A DNA stretch of 64,000 nt, taken from assembly GCF_900102195.1 (NCBI RefSeq), contig NZ_FNBE01000003.1, positions 368,160-432,159 on the forward strand, written 5' to 3'. The DNA is from Pseudonocardia oroxyli (lineage in GTDB: Bacteria > Actinomycetota > Actinomycetes > Mycobacteriales > Pseudonocardiaceae). The notes beneath the pieces were generated by a model. It was not told the DNA's origin and did no database searches. It saw nothing but the letters and a program-made list of their open reading frames with translations. This document shows, piece after piece, positions 20,546 to 28,855 of this stretch. Numbering within the stretch: position 1 is the stretch's first letter; each line of letters starts with the position of its first letter. Made by a program: the position numbers and the translations under genes.

Positions 20546-20709
20546 TGCCCCGTGCGAGAAGGTTGGTGCCGGAATCGGTGGTCCAGCCGCTCGCGGGCAA
20601 GGCCGCCGGTCCGCAGGCCGTACCGGGCGTACTGCGCGGGCCGGCAACGCCGCCCGCGTGCGGCTGGGCCGCCGAGTTCGGTGCCGAACCTTGTCGCACG
20701 GGGCACTAG
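20542..20709. repeat. Inverted-repeat-bounded intergenic element, copy B (168 bp)
   Basis: Outer arms begin CTAGTGCCCCGTGCGA (20542) and end TCGCACGGGGCACTAG (20709); with AAGGTT and GGTGCCG blocks the pairing extends about 30 bases with a few mismatches. The interior has GGGCAAGGCCGCCGGTCCGC and GTACCGGGCGTAC, matching in order the core of copy A. The LCP gene's TAG stop (20543-20545) and the convergent small gene's stop (20708-20706) both fall inside the arms, so the element also occupies the terminator position. Confidence 0.75.
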
Positions 20710-20894
20710 CCCGACTGGGGCGCCGTGATGGCGTCCGCCTTGGCACGGATCCGCTCGGCGGGCCAGGTGGCCACCTCCCGCAGCTGCTCGGCCACCGCGA
20801 TCTCTACCGCGGCGTGCACCGCCGCGGGCGACACGAGCGGGTCCACCGAGCGGGCGGCCGCGAGGGCCCGTCCGGACAACGACACGTTGATCAT
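20706..20894 (-). CDS. Small hypothetical protein
   Basis: A 62-residue protein from an ATG at 20894, with GGAGG and AAGG upstream. The sequence is Ala-rich and probably all helical (AAVHAAVEIAVAEQLREVAT). No domain or Cys motif is recognised. Its composition and ribosome-binding site support a real gene. It converges on the LCP gene, and its stop lies in the right arm of the repeat element. Confidence 0.55.
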   Translation of the reverse strand: MINVSLSGRALAAARSVDPLVSPAAVHAAVEIAVAEQLREVATWPAERIRAKADAITAPQSG

Positions 20895-21086
20895 CCTTCA
20901 CACCTCCGTTGGTGGGGATGTGTGGGCAACGGATCGGTGGCCCCGCGGCGACGGGTCGTGGGGCGGGTGGTGGCGGCGGTGGGACGAGCGGACGCCGGTT
21001 CCTCCGCCCGGGTGACACGTGGGTGCGTCCGCCCGCTCGGCGCCGTCCCGCGATCGGGTCCGGCGCGCCTGCGGCAGACTGCGCGC

Positions 21087-23126
21087 GTGAGCACGGACAG
21101 CTTCCCCCGACTGCACGCCCGCACCCGCCGCTTCACCCTCGGCGCACCGCGCGGGGCCACCGTCTCCCCCGACGGCGGCCGGGTCGCGTTCCTGCGCAGC
21201 GGCTCCGGCACCGACCCGGTGACCCGCCTGTGGTCCTACGAGGTCGCGACGGCGGAGGAGCGGCTCGTCGTCGACCCCCACGAGCTGGACGCAGGCCACG
21301 GAGGAGACGAGGACCTCCCCGCCGAGGAGCGGGCCCGCCGCGAACGCGCCCGCGAGCAGGCGGGCGGGATCGTGTCCTACGCCACCGACCGCGCGCTGAC
21401 CCGCGCCGTGTTCCCGCTGTCCGGCAGGCTGTTCCTCGCCGACTTCGCCGGGGGTCTCGCGCCGCGGCTGATCGAGACCGAGGGCGCGGTCGTCGACCCG
21501 CGGCTGGACCCCACCGGGGAGCGGATCGCCTACGTGGCGGGCGGCGCGCTGCACGTCCACGAGATCGATACGGGCCGCACCACCACCGTGGCCGCGGAGC
21601 CCGGGGTCACCCACGGTCTGGCGGACTTCGCCGCGGCCGAGGAGATGGGCCGGATGCGCGGGTTCTGGTGGTCGCCGTCGGGCGAGCAGCTCGCCGTCGC
21701 GCGGGTGGACGAGTCGCCCGTGCGGACGTGGTGGATCAGCGACCCGGCGCACCCGGACCGCGAGCCCACAAAGGTCGCCTACCCCGCCGCGGGGACCCCG
21801 AACGCCGCCGTCACGCTCGAGATCGTGGGGCTCGACGGGACCCGCACCCCCGTCCCGTTCGCCGACGAGTACCTGGTCGACGTCGTGTGGGACGCCCACG
21901 GCCTGATGATCCAGACCCAGCCGCGGGACCAGCGGGCCCTGCGGACCGTCGCCGTCGACCCGGCCACCGGCGCCACGACCCCGCTCGACGAGCGCACCGA
22001 CCCGGTCTGGGTGGAGATCGTCCCGGGCGTGCCCGCACGGACCGACGACGGACGCCTCGTGCAGGTCGACGACGCGCGCAGGCTCCTCGTCGCGGGCGAG
22101 CCGGTGACGCCGCCGTCGCTCCTGGTCCGGGCCGTGCTCGGGGTGGACGACGCCGTGCTGTTCACCGCCTCGGAGGAGCCCACCTCCACCGCGGTGTGGA
22201 GCTGGTCCGCGGAGGGTCTGGAGCGCCTGTCCCCCGCCACCGGGCTGCACTCCGGCACCCGGGCGGGCGGCACGCTCGTGCTGAGCTCCACCGACCTCAC
22301 CACCCCCACCCGGACGACGGTGTCCGGCAGGCCGCTGACCTCGCACGCGATCGTCCCGGAGCTGGAACCGCGGATCACCCTGCACCGCCTGGGCTCCCGC
22401 GAGCTCGCCACCGCGCTGCTGCTGCCGAGCTGGTGGGAGCCCGGCACCCCGCTGCCGGTCCTGATGGACCCCTACGGCGGCCCGCACGCCCAGCGCGTGG
22501 TCCAGGCCAGGGGTGCCCACCTGACCAGCCAGTGGTTCGCCGAGCAGGGCTTCGCGGTGGTGGTGGTCGACGGGCGGGGCACGCCGGGGCGCGGGCCGGA
22601 GTTCGAGCGCGCGGTGCACCTCGACCTGGCCCAGCCCGTGCTCGACGACCAGGTCGAGGCACTGCAGGCACTGGCCGTCGAGCACCCGGACCTCGATCTG
22701 GACCGGGTCGGCATCCGCGGCTGGTCCTTCGGCGGCTACCTGGCGGCGCTCGCCGTGCTGCGCCGCCCGGACGTCTTCCACGCCGCCGTGGCGGGCGCCC
22801 CGGTCACGGACTGGGCGCTCTACGACACCCACTACACCGAGCGGTACCTGGGGCTGCCGCCGTCGACCGCGTACGACCGGTCCTCGCTGTTCCCCGACGC
22901 GGCGGCCGAGGGCACCCACCGCCCGCTGATGCTGATCCACGGCCTCGCGGACGACAACGTGGTCGCGGCGCACACGCTCCAGCTGTCGAGTGCCCTGCTG
23001 GCCGCCGGCCGGGCGCACGAGGTGCTGCCGCTCTCCGGCGTCACGCACATGACGCCCCAGGAGGTCGTCGCGGAGAACCTGCTGCTCCTGCAGGTGGACT
23101 TCCTCAAGCGGTCGCTGGGGGCGTGA
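21087..23126 (+). CDS. S9-family (dipeptidyl-peptidase IV-like) serine peptidase
   Basis: A 679-residue protein; the GTG at 21087 is chosen because the family N terminus starts here (FPRLHARTRRFTLGAPRG). Residues 1-420 form a beta-propeller (repeats such as VSPDGGRVAF, FWWSPSGEQLAVARVDESPV). The C-terminal alpha/beta-hydrolase carries Ser in GIRGWSFGGYLAAL, Asp in LIHGLADDNVV and His in LSGVTHMTP, with PLPVLMDPYGGPHAQRV before it. No signal peptide is seen, so it is probably cytoplasmic. It likely removes N-terminal dipeptides or trims peptides. Confidence 0.93.
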   Translation: MSTDSFPRLHARTRRFTLGAPRGATVSPDGGRVAFLRSGSGTDPVTRLWSYEVATAEERLVVDPHELDAGHGGDEDLPAEERARRERAREQAGGIVSYATDRALTRAVFPLSGRLFLADFAGGLAPRLIETEGAVVDPRLDPTGERIAYVAGGALHVHEIDTGRTTTVAAEPGVTHGLADFAAAEEMGRMRGFWWSPSGEQLAVARVDESPVRTWWISDPAHPDREPTKVAYPAAGTPNAAVTLEIVGLDGTRTPVPFADEYLVDVVWDAHGLMIQTQPRDQRALRTVAVDPATGATTPLDERTDPVWVEIVPGVPARTDDGRLVQVDDARRLLVAGEPVTPPSLLVRAVLGVDDAVLFTASEEPTSTAVWSWSAEGLERLSPATGLHSGTRAGGTLVLSSTDLTTPTRTTVSGRPLTSHAIVPELEPRITLHRLGSRELATALLLPSWWEPGTPLPVLMDPYGGPHAQRVVQARGAHLTSQWFAEQGFAVVVVDGRGTPGRGPEFERAVHLDLAQPVLDDQVEALQALAVEHPDLDLDRVGIRGWSFGGYLAALAVLRRPDVFHAAVAGAPVTDWALYDTHYTERYLGLPPSTAYDRSSLFPDAAAEGTHRPLMLIHGLADDNVVAAHTLQLSSALLAAGRAHEVLPLSGVTHMTPQEVVAENLLLLQVDFLKRSLGA

Positions 23127-23138
23127 TCCACGTCTGAG

Positions 23139-23171
23139 GAGTGGGGCGGTCGATCTCCGACCGCCCCGCTC
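23139..23171. terminator. Bidirectional terminator hairpin
   Basis: Arms at 23139-23152 and 23158-23171 (14 pairs with one G-T) around an ATCTC loop. It sits between the convergent S9 peptidase and MFS genes. Confidence 0.7.
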
Positions 23172-23183
23172 CCGACGGGTGGA

Positions 23184-24644
23184 TCAGTCGTGCGAGACGT
23201 GGTGCTCGCTCGGCTCGGGGACGGTGCCGCCGCCCGCGTGGCGCAGGTCGGCGACGGCGACGGCGAGCGCGACGACCGTCGTCAGCACCGCGAGGGCCAG
23301 CGCCCCCGCGATCGCGGCCGGGTAGGAGTTCCCGGCCGCGGCCAGGACGCCGTAGAACACGCCCGCGACGAGCGCGGTCCCGATCGCCGCGCCGACCCGC
23401 TGGCCGGTCTGCAGCGCGCCGCCCGCCGAGCCCGCCATGCGGACCGGGACGTTCCGCAGGGTCATGGTGATGTTCGGGGAGATCACGAACCCGCCGCCGA
23501 TCCCGGCGACCAGCAGCGCGGGCGCCACGCACAGCCCGGCGACGTCCCCGGGCACGAGCAGCAGGATCACCGCCGCGGCCGCGATCCCGAGGGTGACCAG
23601 GGACAACCCGAACACGGTGAGCCTGCGCCCGTAGCGCTCGACGAGCTTGCCCGCCACGACCGCGGACACCGCCGACCCGACCGCGAACGCCGTGACGGAG
23701 AGCCCCGACTGCAGCGGCGTGTACCCGAGCCCGCTCTGGAAGAACTGCGCGAACACGATCCACACGCCCGAGAAGCCGGTGAAGTAGACCATCCCGATCA
23801 ACGCCCCGGAGGCGTAGCCGGAGGTCTCGGTGATCAGCCGCAGGTCCAGCAGCGGCTCCTGCCGTCGCTGCAGCTCCCGGCGCTCCCACCACAGGAACGC
23901 CCCGGCCGGCACCGCGCCGATCGGGAACAGCCACCAGTACCGCGCCACTCCCCCGGACTCGGCCTGGACCAGCGGGAACAGCAGCGCGAGCACTGCCGCC
24001 CCGAGCAGCGCCGCGCCCGTCCAGTCGATCGGCTTGCGGTCCCCGCCGGTGCCGACCCTCGGGACCAGCCGCGCCGCCAGGACCACGGCGAGGACACCGA
24101 TCGGGACGTTGACGTAGAAGATCCAGCGCCAGCCGTCGGGCTCCCCGAACGCGGCCAGCAGCAGGCCGCCGACGATCGGGCCCGCGGCCGTCGAGATCCC
24201 CACGGTGGCGCCGAAGAACCCGAACGCCCGGCCGCGCTCGGCGCCGCGGAACAGGTTCTGGATGAGCCCCGAGTTCTGCGGGGCCAGACAACCCGCCGCC
24301 AGCCCCTGCAACAGCCGCGCCACGACCAGCAGCCCGATCGTCGGGGCGGCCCCGCACGCGGCGCTGAACAGCACGAACGCGGTCAGCGCGATCAGGAACA
24401 TCCGACGGCGGCCGAACGCGTCCCCGAGGCGGCCCGCCGGGACGAGCGCCAGCCCGAAGGTCAGCGCGTAGCCCGACACGACCCACTGCGCACCCGCCGG
24501 GTTCGTCCCGAGGCCCTGCTGGATCGACGGCAGGGCCACGGACACGATGCTGACGTCGAGCAGGGACATGAACCCCGCCGCGAGGGTGACGCTCAGCGCC
24601 CGCCACCGGCGGGGGTCGGGGGTGTAGGTCTCGGTGCTCGTCAT
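23184..24644 (-). CDS. MFS drug exporter, DHA2 (EmrB/QacA) type, 14 helices
   Basis: A 486-residue membrane protein. The first helix has LAAGFMSLLDVSIVSVALPS, containing motif D1 (LD-x-TIVNVALP-like) of the 14-helix DHA2 family, and loop 2-3 has GRLGDAFGRRRMFLI, the MFS motif A. Hydrophobic segments can be followed to about residue 460. These proteins expel drugs or metabolites in exchange for protons. The substrate is not predictable, and no regulator gene lies next to it. It lies upstream of nothing else on its strand; the MOSC gene upstream ends 24 bases before its start, so they may be co-transcribed. Confidence 0.92.
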   Translation of the reverse strand: MTSTETYTPDPRRWRALSVTLAAGFMSLLDVSIVSVALPSIQQGLGTNPAGAQWVVSGYALTFGLALVPAGRLGDAFGRRRMFLIALTAFVLFSAACGAAPTIGLLVVARLLQGLAAGCLAPQNSGLIQNLFRGAERGRAFGFFGATVGISTAAGPIVGGLLLAAFGEPDGWRWIFYVNVPIGVLAVVLAARLVPRVGTGGDRKPIDWTGAALLGAAVLALLFPLVQAESGGVARYWWLFPIGAVPAGAFLWWERRELQRRQEPLLDLRLITETSGYASGALIGMVYFTGFSGVWIVFAQFFQSGLGYTPLQSGLSVTAFAVGSAVSAVVAGKLVERYGRRLTVFGLSLVTLGIAAAAVILLLVPGDVAGLCVAPALLVAGIGGGFVISPNITMTLRNVPVRMAGSAGGALQTGQRVGAAIGTALVAGVFYGVLAAAGNSYPAAIAGALALAVLTTVVALAVAVADLRHAGGGTVPEPSEHHVSHD

Positions 24645-24668
24645 TGCACGAGGGAACCTACCGCCGGC

Positions 24669-25532
24669 TCAGGTCAGCCGCTCCCCCACGCGCACGGTCC
24701 CCGGGGCGTCGACGTCGGCGTAGGCGCCCGCGCAGGCCCACGTGCCGAGGCCGGGGATCGCGCGGCGGTTGCTCCTCGCGATGGTGCGCAGCGTGTTCCG
24801 GTCCTCGGGGACGCCGGGCTGGGCGAGCGTCGTCATCACGCAGCGCATGGTCGGCATGGTCACGGTGATGCGCGCGTCCGCCGCGGCGAGCGTGCGCCCG
24901 ACCCACTCGTCCTCGACGAACCCCGGCTCCGTGCCGGTGTCCAGCAGCAGGTTCGGCCGGTAGCGGCGCAGGTCGAACACGGACTCGGGCGCCGCCGCGG
25001 ACAGCGCGGCCAGGGTCGAGGTCGTCATCAGGTGCAGGACGCCGAGGTCGAGGAAGGAGTCCGACGGCGTCAGCCCCGCCGTGGCGATCCGGCTGACGGC
25101 CTCGCCGTCGCTGTGCTCCACGGTGGTGTCGTCGATGAACCTCTGCGGTGCCAGGCCCTCGATCTGCGGCCACTGCTCCTCGAACTCCGCGCCCGCCACC
25201 GGGTCGGCGGAGAGCACGACCCGCCGTCCGAGCAGGTCGGACAGGGCGGCGTCGAGCGCCTCGCCGGACTCGAGCACCCGGCCGTCCGGCAGCGTGACGG
25301 CGACCGGCGGCGGGGGCCCGTCCGGGGTGGGGTCGCCGAGGAAGGCGGCCGAGCACCCGAGCAGCGCCCCCCACTTGCGCGGGTACTTCGCGCTGGCGAC
25401 GGTGCCGTCCTCGGCGTCGACGACGGCGTAGGCGCGGTCGCCGAGCGCCCCGCCCGGCAGCAGCGCGAGCGACTCGACCTCCTCGCCCTGCATCGACTTG
25501 ACCGGGAAGCGGTGGAGGGATCGGATCTGCAT
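24669..25532 (-). CDS. MOSC-domain protein
   Basis: A 287-residue protein from the ATG at 25532. It has the N-terminal MOSC beta-barrel (MQIRSLHRFPVKSMQGEEVE, then LGDRAYAVVDAEDGTVASAK) and the C-terminal MOSC domain with FDLRRYRPNLLLDT and TMRCVMTTLAQPG. The Cys in PTMRCVM is the residue that ligates molybdenum in mARC/YcbX-like proteins. YcbX/mARC enzymes reduce N-hydroxylated compounds with molybdenum cofactor. Role here is inferred from this likeness. It diverges from the FKBP gene across 100 bases. Confidence 0.88.
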   Translation of the reverse strand: MQIRSLHRFPVKSMQGEEVESLALLPGGALGDRAYAVVDAEDGTVASAKYPRKWGALLGCSAAFLGDPTPDGPPPPVAVTLPDGRVLESGEALDAALSDLLGRRVVLSADPVAGAEFEEQWPQIEGLAPQRFIDDTTVEHSDGEAVSRIATAGLTPSDSFLDLGVLHLMTTSTLAALSAAAPESVFDLRRYRPNLLLDTGTEPGFVEDEWVGRTLAAADARITVTMPTMRCVMTTLAQPGVPEDRNTLRTIARSNRRAIPGLGTWACAGAYADVDAPGTVRVGERLT

Positions 25533-25633
25533 GCCCCTCCCTACCCCGTCGGTGCGGGGGCGCGCCACGTCCGGACGGTCGGGTCTGGCAGGGTGGGCGG
25601 CCGACCGCAGGACGAACTCCAGGAGGACCCGCC

Positions 25634-26008
25634 GTGGCCCCGCAGAAGCCCGACGTCGACCCGATCGACGGCCCCGCCCCCACCGACCTCGAGATCACCG
25701 ACATCACCGTCGGCGACGGCCCGGAGGCGAAGGCGGGCAACCGGATCTCCGTGCACTACGTCGGGGTCGCGCACTCCACCGGCGAGGAGTTCGACGCCTC
25801 CTACAACCGCGGTCAGACCCTGGACTTCGGGCTCGGCGCCGGCCAGGTCATCCAGGGCTGGGACCAGGGCGTGCAGGGCATGAAGGTCGGCGGCCGCCGG
25901 CGCATCGTGATCCCGCCGCACCTGGGCTACGGCGACCGCGGCGCGGGCGGCGTGATCAAGGGCGGCGAGACGCTGATCTTCGTGGTGGACCTCGTCGCCG
26001 TACGGTGA
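25634..26008 (+). CDS. FKBP-type peptidyl-prolyl cis-trans isomerase
   Basis: A 124-residue protein with GTG start at 25634 preceded by AGGAGG. It is a single FKBP domain: NRISVHYVGVAHSTGEEFDA, then FGLGAGQVIQGWDQGVQGMK, GGRRRIVIPPHLGYGDRGAG and ETLIFVVDLVAV. The pocket residues Tyr, Asp, Val-Ile-x-Gly-Trp and Tyr are intact. No signal peptide is present, so it acts in the cytoplasm on proline peptide bonds. Its stop overlaps by 4 bases the start of the phosphodiesterase gene. Confidence 0.95.
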   Translation: MAPQKPDVDPIDGPAPTDLEITDITVGDGPEAKAGNRISVHYVGVAHSTGEEFDASYNRGQTLDFGLGAGQVIQGWDQGVQGMKVGGRRRIVIPPHLGYGDRGAGGVIKGGETLIFVVDLVAVR

Positions 26009-26493
26009 GGCTCGTCCTCGTCTCCGACACCCATCTGCCGGTGCGGGCGAAGGACCTGCCCGCCCGGCTGTGGGAGGCCGTCGACGCGTGCGACCTGGTG
26101 GTCCACGCGGGTGACTGGATGGACCCGGGGCTGCTCGACTCCCTCGAGGAGCGCGCACCCCGGGTCGTCGGCGTCTGGGGCAACAACGACGGGCCCGAGC
26201 TGCGCGCGCGGCTCCCCGAGGTCGCCCGCTTCGAGGCGGGCGGCCTCCGCTTCGCGGTCACCCACGAGACCGGCGCCGCGCAGGGCCGGGAGCGGCGGAT
26301 GGCCGCCCGCTTCCCGGACGTGGACGTGCTGGTCTTCGGCCACAGCCACATCCCCTGGGAGTCGACCGCGGCCACCGGCCTGCGCCTGCTGAACCCCGGC
26401 TCCCCCACGGACCGCCGCCGCCGACCCACGCACACGTGGATGACGGCGACCGCGGTCGACGGCGAGCTCCGGGTGGACCTGCACCACCTGTGA
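26005..26493 (+). CDS. YfcE/MJ0936-type metallophosphodiesterase
   Basis: A 162-residue calcineurin-like phosphoesterase starting with GTG at 26005. Metal ligands appear in order: VSDTHLP (D-x-H), VVHAGDWMD (GD), VGVWGNNDGPE (GNND), AVTHETG (H) and VFGHSHIPW (GHSH). Members are small manganese- or nickel-dependent phosphodiesterases with cyclic nucleotide-like activity in vitro; the physiological substrate is unknown. It is the second gene of a pair with FKBP and ends inside the 26490-26529 palindrome. Confidence 0.92.
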   Translation: MRLVLVSDTHLPVRAKDLPARLWEAVDACDLVVHAGDWMDPGLLDSLEERAPRVVGVWGNNDGPELRARLPEVARFEAGGLRFAVTHETGAAQGRERRMAARFPDVDVLVFGHSHIPWESTAATGLRLLNPGSPTDRRRRPTHTWMTATAVDGELRVDLHHL

Positions 26494-26529
26494 GCGGCGA
26501 TCGTCGCCCTGGCGACGATCGCCGCGCAC
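26490..26529. terminator. Bidirectional terminator-like palindrome (copy 2 of TGAGCGGCGAT family)
   Basis: GTGAGCGGCGATCGTCGCC (26490-26508) pairs with 26511-26529, one mismatch in 19. It contains the TGA stop of the phosphodiesterase gene and lies between convergent genes. Confidence 0.7.
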
Positions 26530-26531
26530 GG

Positions 26532-27509
26532 CTACTTCTCGCTCGTCAGCTTTCCGCCGGTCTTCGCCAGGCTGGCCACCGTCGCCACGGCGATCGCGGC
26601 CGCGATGACGACGAGCGAGAGCCACGTCGGGATCTCCGGGACCCACAGCACGGGCTCCCCGCCGTTGATGAACGGCAGCTCGTTGACGTGCAGCGCGTGG
26701 AAGATGAGCTTCACGCCGATGAAGGCCAGGATGAACGCCAGCCCCTGCGCGAGGTAGACCAGCCGCTCCAGCACCCCGCCGAGCAGGAAGTACAGCTGGC
26801 GCAGGCCCATCAGGGCGAAGGCGTTCGCTGTGAAGACGATGTACGCCTCCTCGGTGAGGCCGTAGATGGCCGGGATCGAGTCGACGGCGAAGATCAGGTC
26901 CACGAAGCCGATGGCGACGACCGTGATGAACAGCGGAGTGACCCAGCGCTTGCCGCCCTCCTTCACCGTCAGCCGATCCCCGCGGAAGTCGTCCGTCACG
27001 TTGAACACGCGCCGCGACCAGCGGGTGATGGCGTTGTCGCCCGGGTCCGCACCGTCGTCGTGCTGGAGCTGGCGCCAGGCCAGCACCAGCAGCAGAGCGC
27101 CGAACAGGTAGAAGATCCAGGAGAAGTTCTCGATCAGCGCCGCACCCACGGCGATGAACCCGCCGCGCATGACCAGCGCGATCACGATGCCGATCAGCAG
27201 CACCTTCTGCTGGTAGGCCTTCGGCACCGCGAACCCGCTCATCACCAGCAGGAACACGAACAGGTTGTCCACCGAGAGAGCCTTCTCGGTGAGGTACCCG
27301 GCGAAGTACTCGCCGCCGAAGTTCCAGCCGCTGACCAGCCCGATCCCGACGCCGAACACCACGGCCAGGCCGATGTAGAAGGCCGACCACAGGGCGGACT
27401 CCCGCATCGTCGGCTCGTGCGGGGTGCGGACGTGCGCGACGAACTCGAAGACGAAGAACGCGATCGTCACGCCGATGGTGACGAGCCAGACCCAGAAGGG
27501 GATGTCCAT
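26532..27509 (-). CDS. TerC-family integral membrane protein (second of pair)
   Basis: A 325-residue membrane protein of the TerC/Alx group with about nine hydrophobic segments. The acidic metal-site motifs are present: SVDNLFVFLLVMSGFAVP (conserved Asp-Asn) and FVDLIFAVDSIPAIYGLTEE (conserved Asp). TerC proteins export or handle manganese and are linked to metalation of secreted proteins and to tellurite resistance. It starts one base after the stop of the other terC gene, so both are co-expressed, and the upstream riboswitch-like leader probably controls both. Confidence 0.92.
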   Translation of the reverse strand: MDIPFWVWLVTIGVTIAFFVFEFVAHVRTPHEPTMRESALWSAFYIGLAVVFGVGIGLVSGWNFGGEYFAGYLTEKALSVDNLFVFLLVMSGFAVPKAYQQKVLLIGIVIALVMRGGFIAVGAALIENFSWIFYLFGALLLVLAWRQLQHDDGADPGDNAITRWSRRVFNVTDDFRGDRLTVKEGGKRWVTPLFITVVAIGFVDLIFAVDSIPAIYGLTEEAYIVFTANAFALMGLRQLYFLLGGVLERLVYLAQGLAFILAFIGVKLIFHALHVNELPFINGGEPVLWVPEIPTWLSLVVIAAAIAVATVASLAKTGGKLTSEK

Positions 27510-27510
27510 C

Positions 27511-28614
27511 TCAGCCCCCGTGCCGGGCGTCGAGGGCGGCCTGGCGCTCGTCGACCTCGCGGTCGTGCCGGTCCATCTCGGCGGCCTCGGCCGCGTCGTG
27601 CGCGACGGGGACGGAGACCGTCCCGCCGTGGCCCTCGGCGAGCGCCGGGTTGCGCCGCACCGCCACCAGGCTGACGACCGTGGTGATCGCGAGCACCGCG
27701 ACGATCACCGTGAGGGACAGCGCGATGCCGACCTCCGGCACCGGGATGGGCTCGCCGCCGTTGAGGAAGGGCAGCTCGTTCTCGTGCAGCGCGTGCAGCA
27801 CCAGCTTCACGCCGATGAACGCGAGGATCACGGCGAGGCCGTACGACAGGTAGATCAGCTTCTTCAGCAGCCCGCCGAGCAGGAAGTACAGCTGGCGCAG
27901 CCCCATCAGGGCGAAGGCGTTCGCCGTGAAGACGAGGTAGGGCTCCTGGGTGAGCCCGAAGATGGCCGGGATGGAGTCCAGCGCGAAGAGCAGGTCGGTG
28001 AGCCCGATCGCGATCATCACGATCAGCATGGGGGTGACCCAGCGCTTGCCGTCGAGCTTCACGGTGGTGCGGGAGCCGTGGTACTCGTCGGTGACGGGGA
28101 AGAGCCTGCGCACCCAGCCGACGACGCGGGGCTCGGACCACTCCTCGTCCTCGCCGCCCATGCCCTGGCGGACCATGTTGACCGCGGTGTAGATCAAGAA
28201 CGCGGCGAACAGGTAGAAGATCCAGCTCAGGGCGTTGATCGCGGCGGCGCCGACGGCGATGAATGCGCCGCGCAGGACGAGCGCGATCACGATGCCCACC
28301 AACAGCACCCGGTGCTGGTGGATGGCGGGCACGGCGAAGCTGGACATGATCAGGACGAAGACGAACAGGTTGTCCACCGAGAGCGAGTACTCGGTGATGT
28401 ACCCGGCGAAGAACTCGCCGGCGAACTGGCCGCCCGCGAAGTACCAGATGCCGAGGCCGAAGAGCACGGCGAGCGCGACGTAGAAGAGCACCCAGCGGGT
28501 GGCTTCCTTGATCGTCACCGCGTGGGGCTTGTGGTCGACCAGGAACAGGTCGGCCAGGATGACGGCGAGGAGGCCACCGATGGTGGCGATCCACAACCAG
28601 ACGGGCACGTTCAC
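27511..28614 (-). CDS. TerC-family integral membrane protein (first of pair)
   Basis: A 367-residue paralogue of the next gene with the same acidic motifs (SLSVDNLFVFVLIMSSFAVP and LTDLLFALDSIPAIFGLTQE). A 45-residue hydrophilic, charged tail (about EMDRHDREVDERQAALDARH) is an addition not found in the second copy. The GTG at 28614 is preferred: the frame stays open to 28824, but that stretch is the structured leader. The family handles manganese at the membrane. Tandem duplication with divergence suggests a division of labour. Confidence 0.92.
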   Translation of the reverse strand: MNVPVWLWIATIGGLLAVILADLFLVDHKPHAVTIKEATRWVLFYVALAVLFGLGIWYFAGGQFAGEFFAGYITEYSLSVDNLFVFVLIMSSFAVPAIHQHRVLLVGIVIALVLRGAFIAVGAAAINALSWIFYLFAAFLIYTAVNMVRQGMGGEDEEWSEPRVVGWVRRLFPVTDEYHGSRTTVKLDGKRWVTPMLIVMIAIGLTDLLFALDSIPAIFGLTQEPYLVFTANAFALMGLRQLYFLLGGLLKKLIYLSYGLAVILAFIGVKLVLHALHENELPFLNGGEPIPVPEVGIALSLTVIVAVLAITTVVSLVAVRRNPALAEGHGGTVSVPVAHDAAEAAEMDRHDREVDERQAALDARHGG

Positions 28615-28649
28615 GACGAGGGCTCCAGGGTTCTCGAGGGCAGCATGGA

Positions 28650-28785
28650 ACTGCCCCGAGGTCTCTCCCCTCCGCGACTGCGGATCAGTGGCGCCGGTTT
28701 CCGGGTCCGCCTGATTGTGGATCCCGGGCGGCGGGCCCTTCCGCGTGCTGACGACGCCACCGCGAGCGGGATACTCCCCTGCGGT
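28650..28785 (-). promoter_or_regulatory. Probable yybP-ykoY (manganese) riboswitch in the terC leader
   Basis: Read on the minus strand, the leader has GCAGGGGAGTATCCCGC (about 28785-28769), a GTCGTCAG element, a GC-rich variable helix, and the closing GGAGAGACCTCGGGGCAG near 28667-28650. The 5' GGGGAGTA and 3' GGAGAGACC pair are the hallmark conserved parts of yybP-ykoY elements, which are well known ahead of terC genes and sense manganese. The boundaries are approximate. The call rests on recognised motifs, not on a covariance score. Confidence 0.72.
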
Positions 28786-28855
28786 GCCCGTCCAGTCTGC
28801 CCGGTACTGATCGACCTGCGCCACCCGGGGTGACCGAACCCACCTGCTGACCAGG

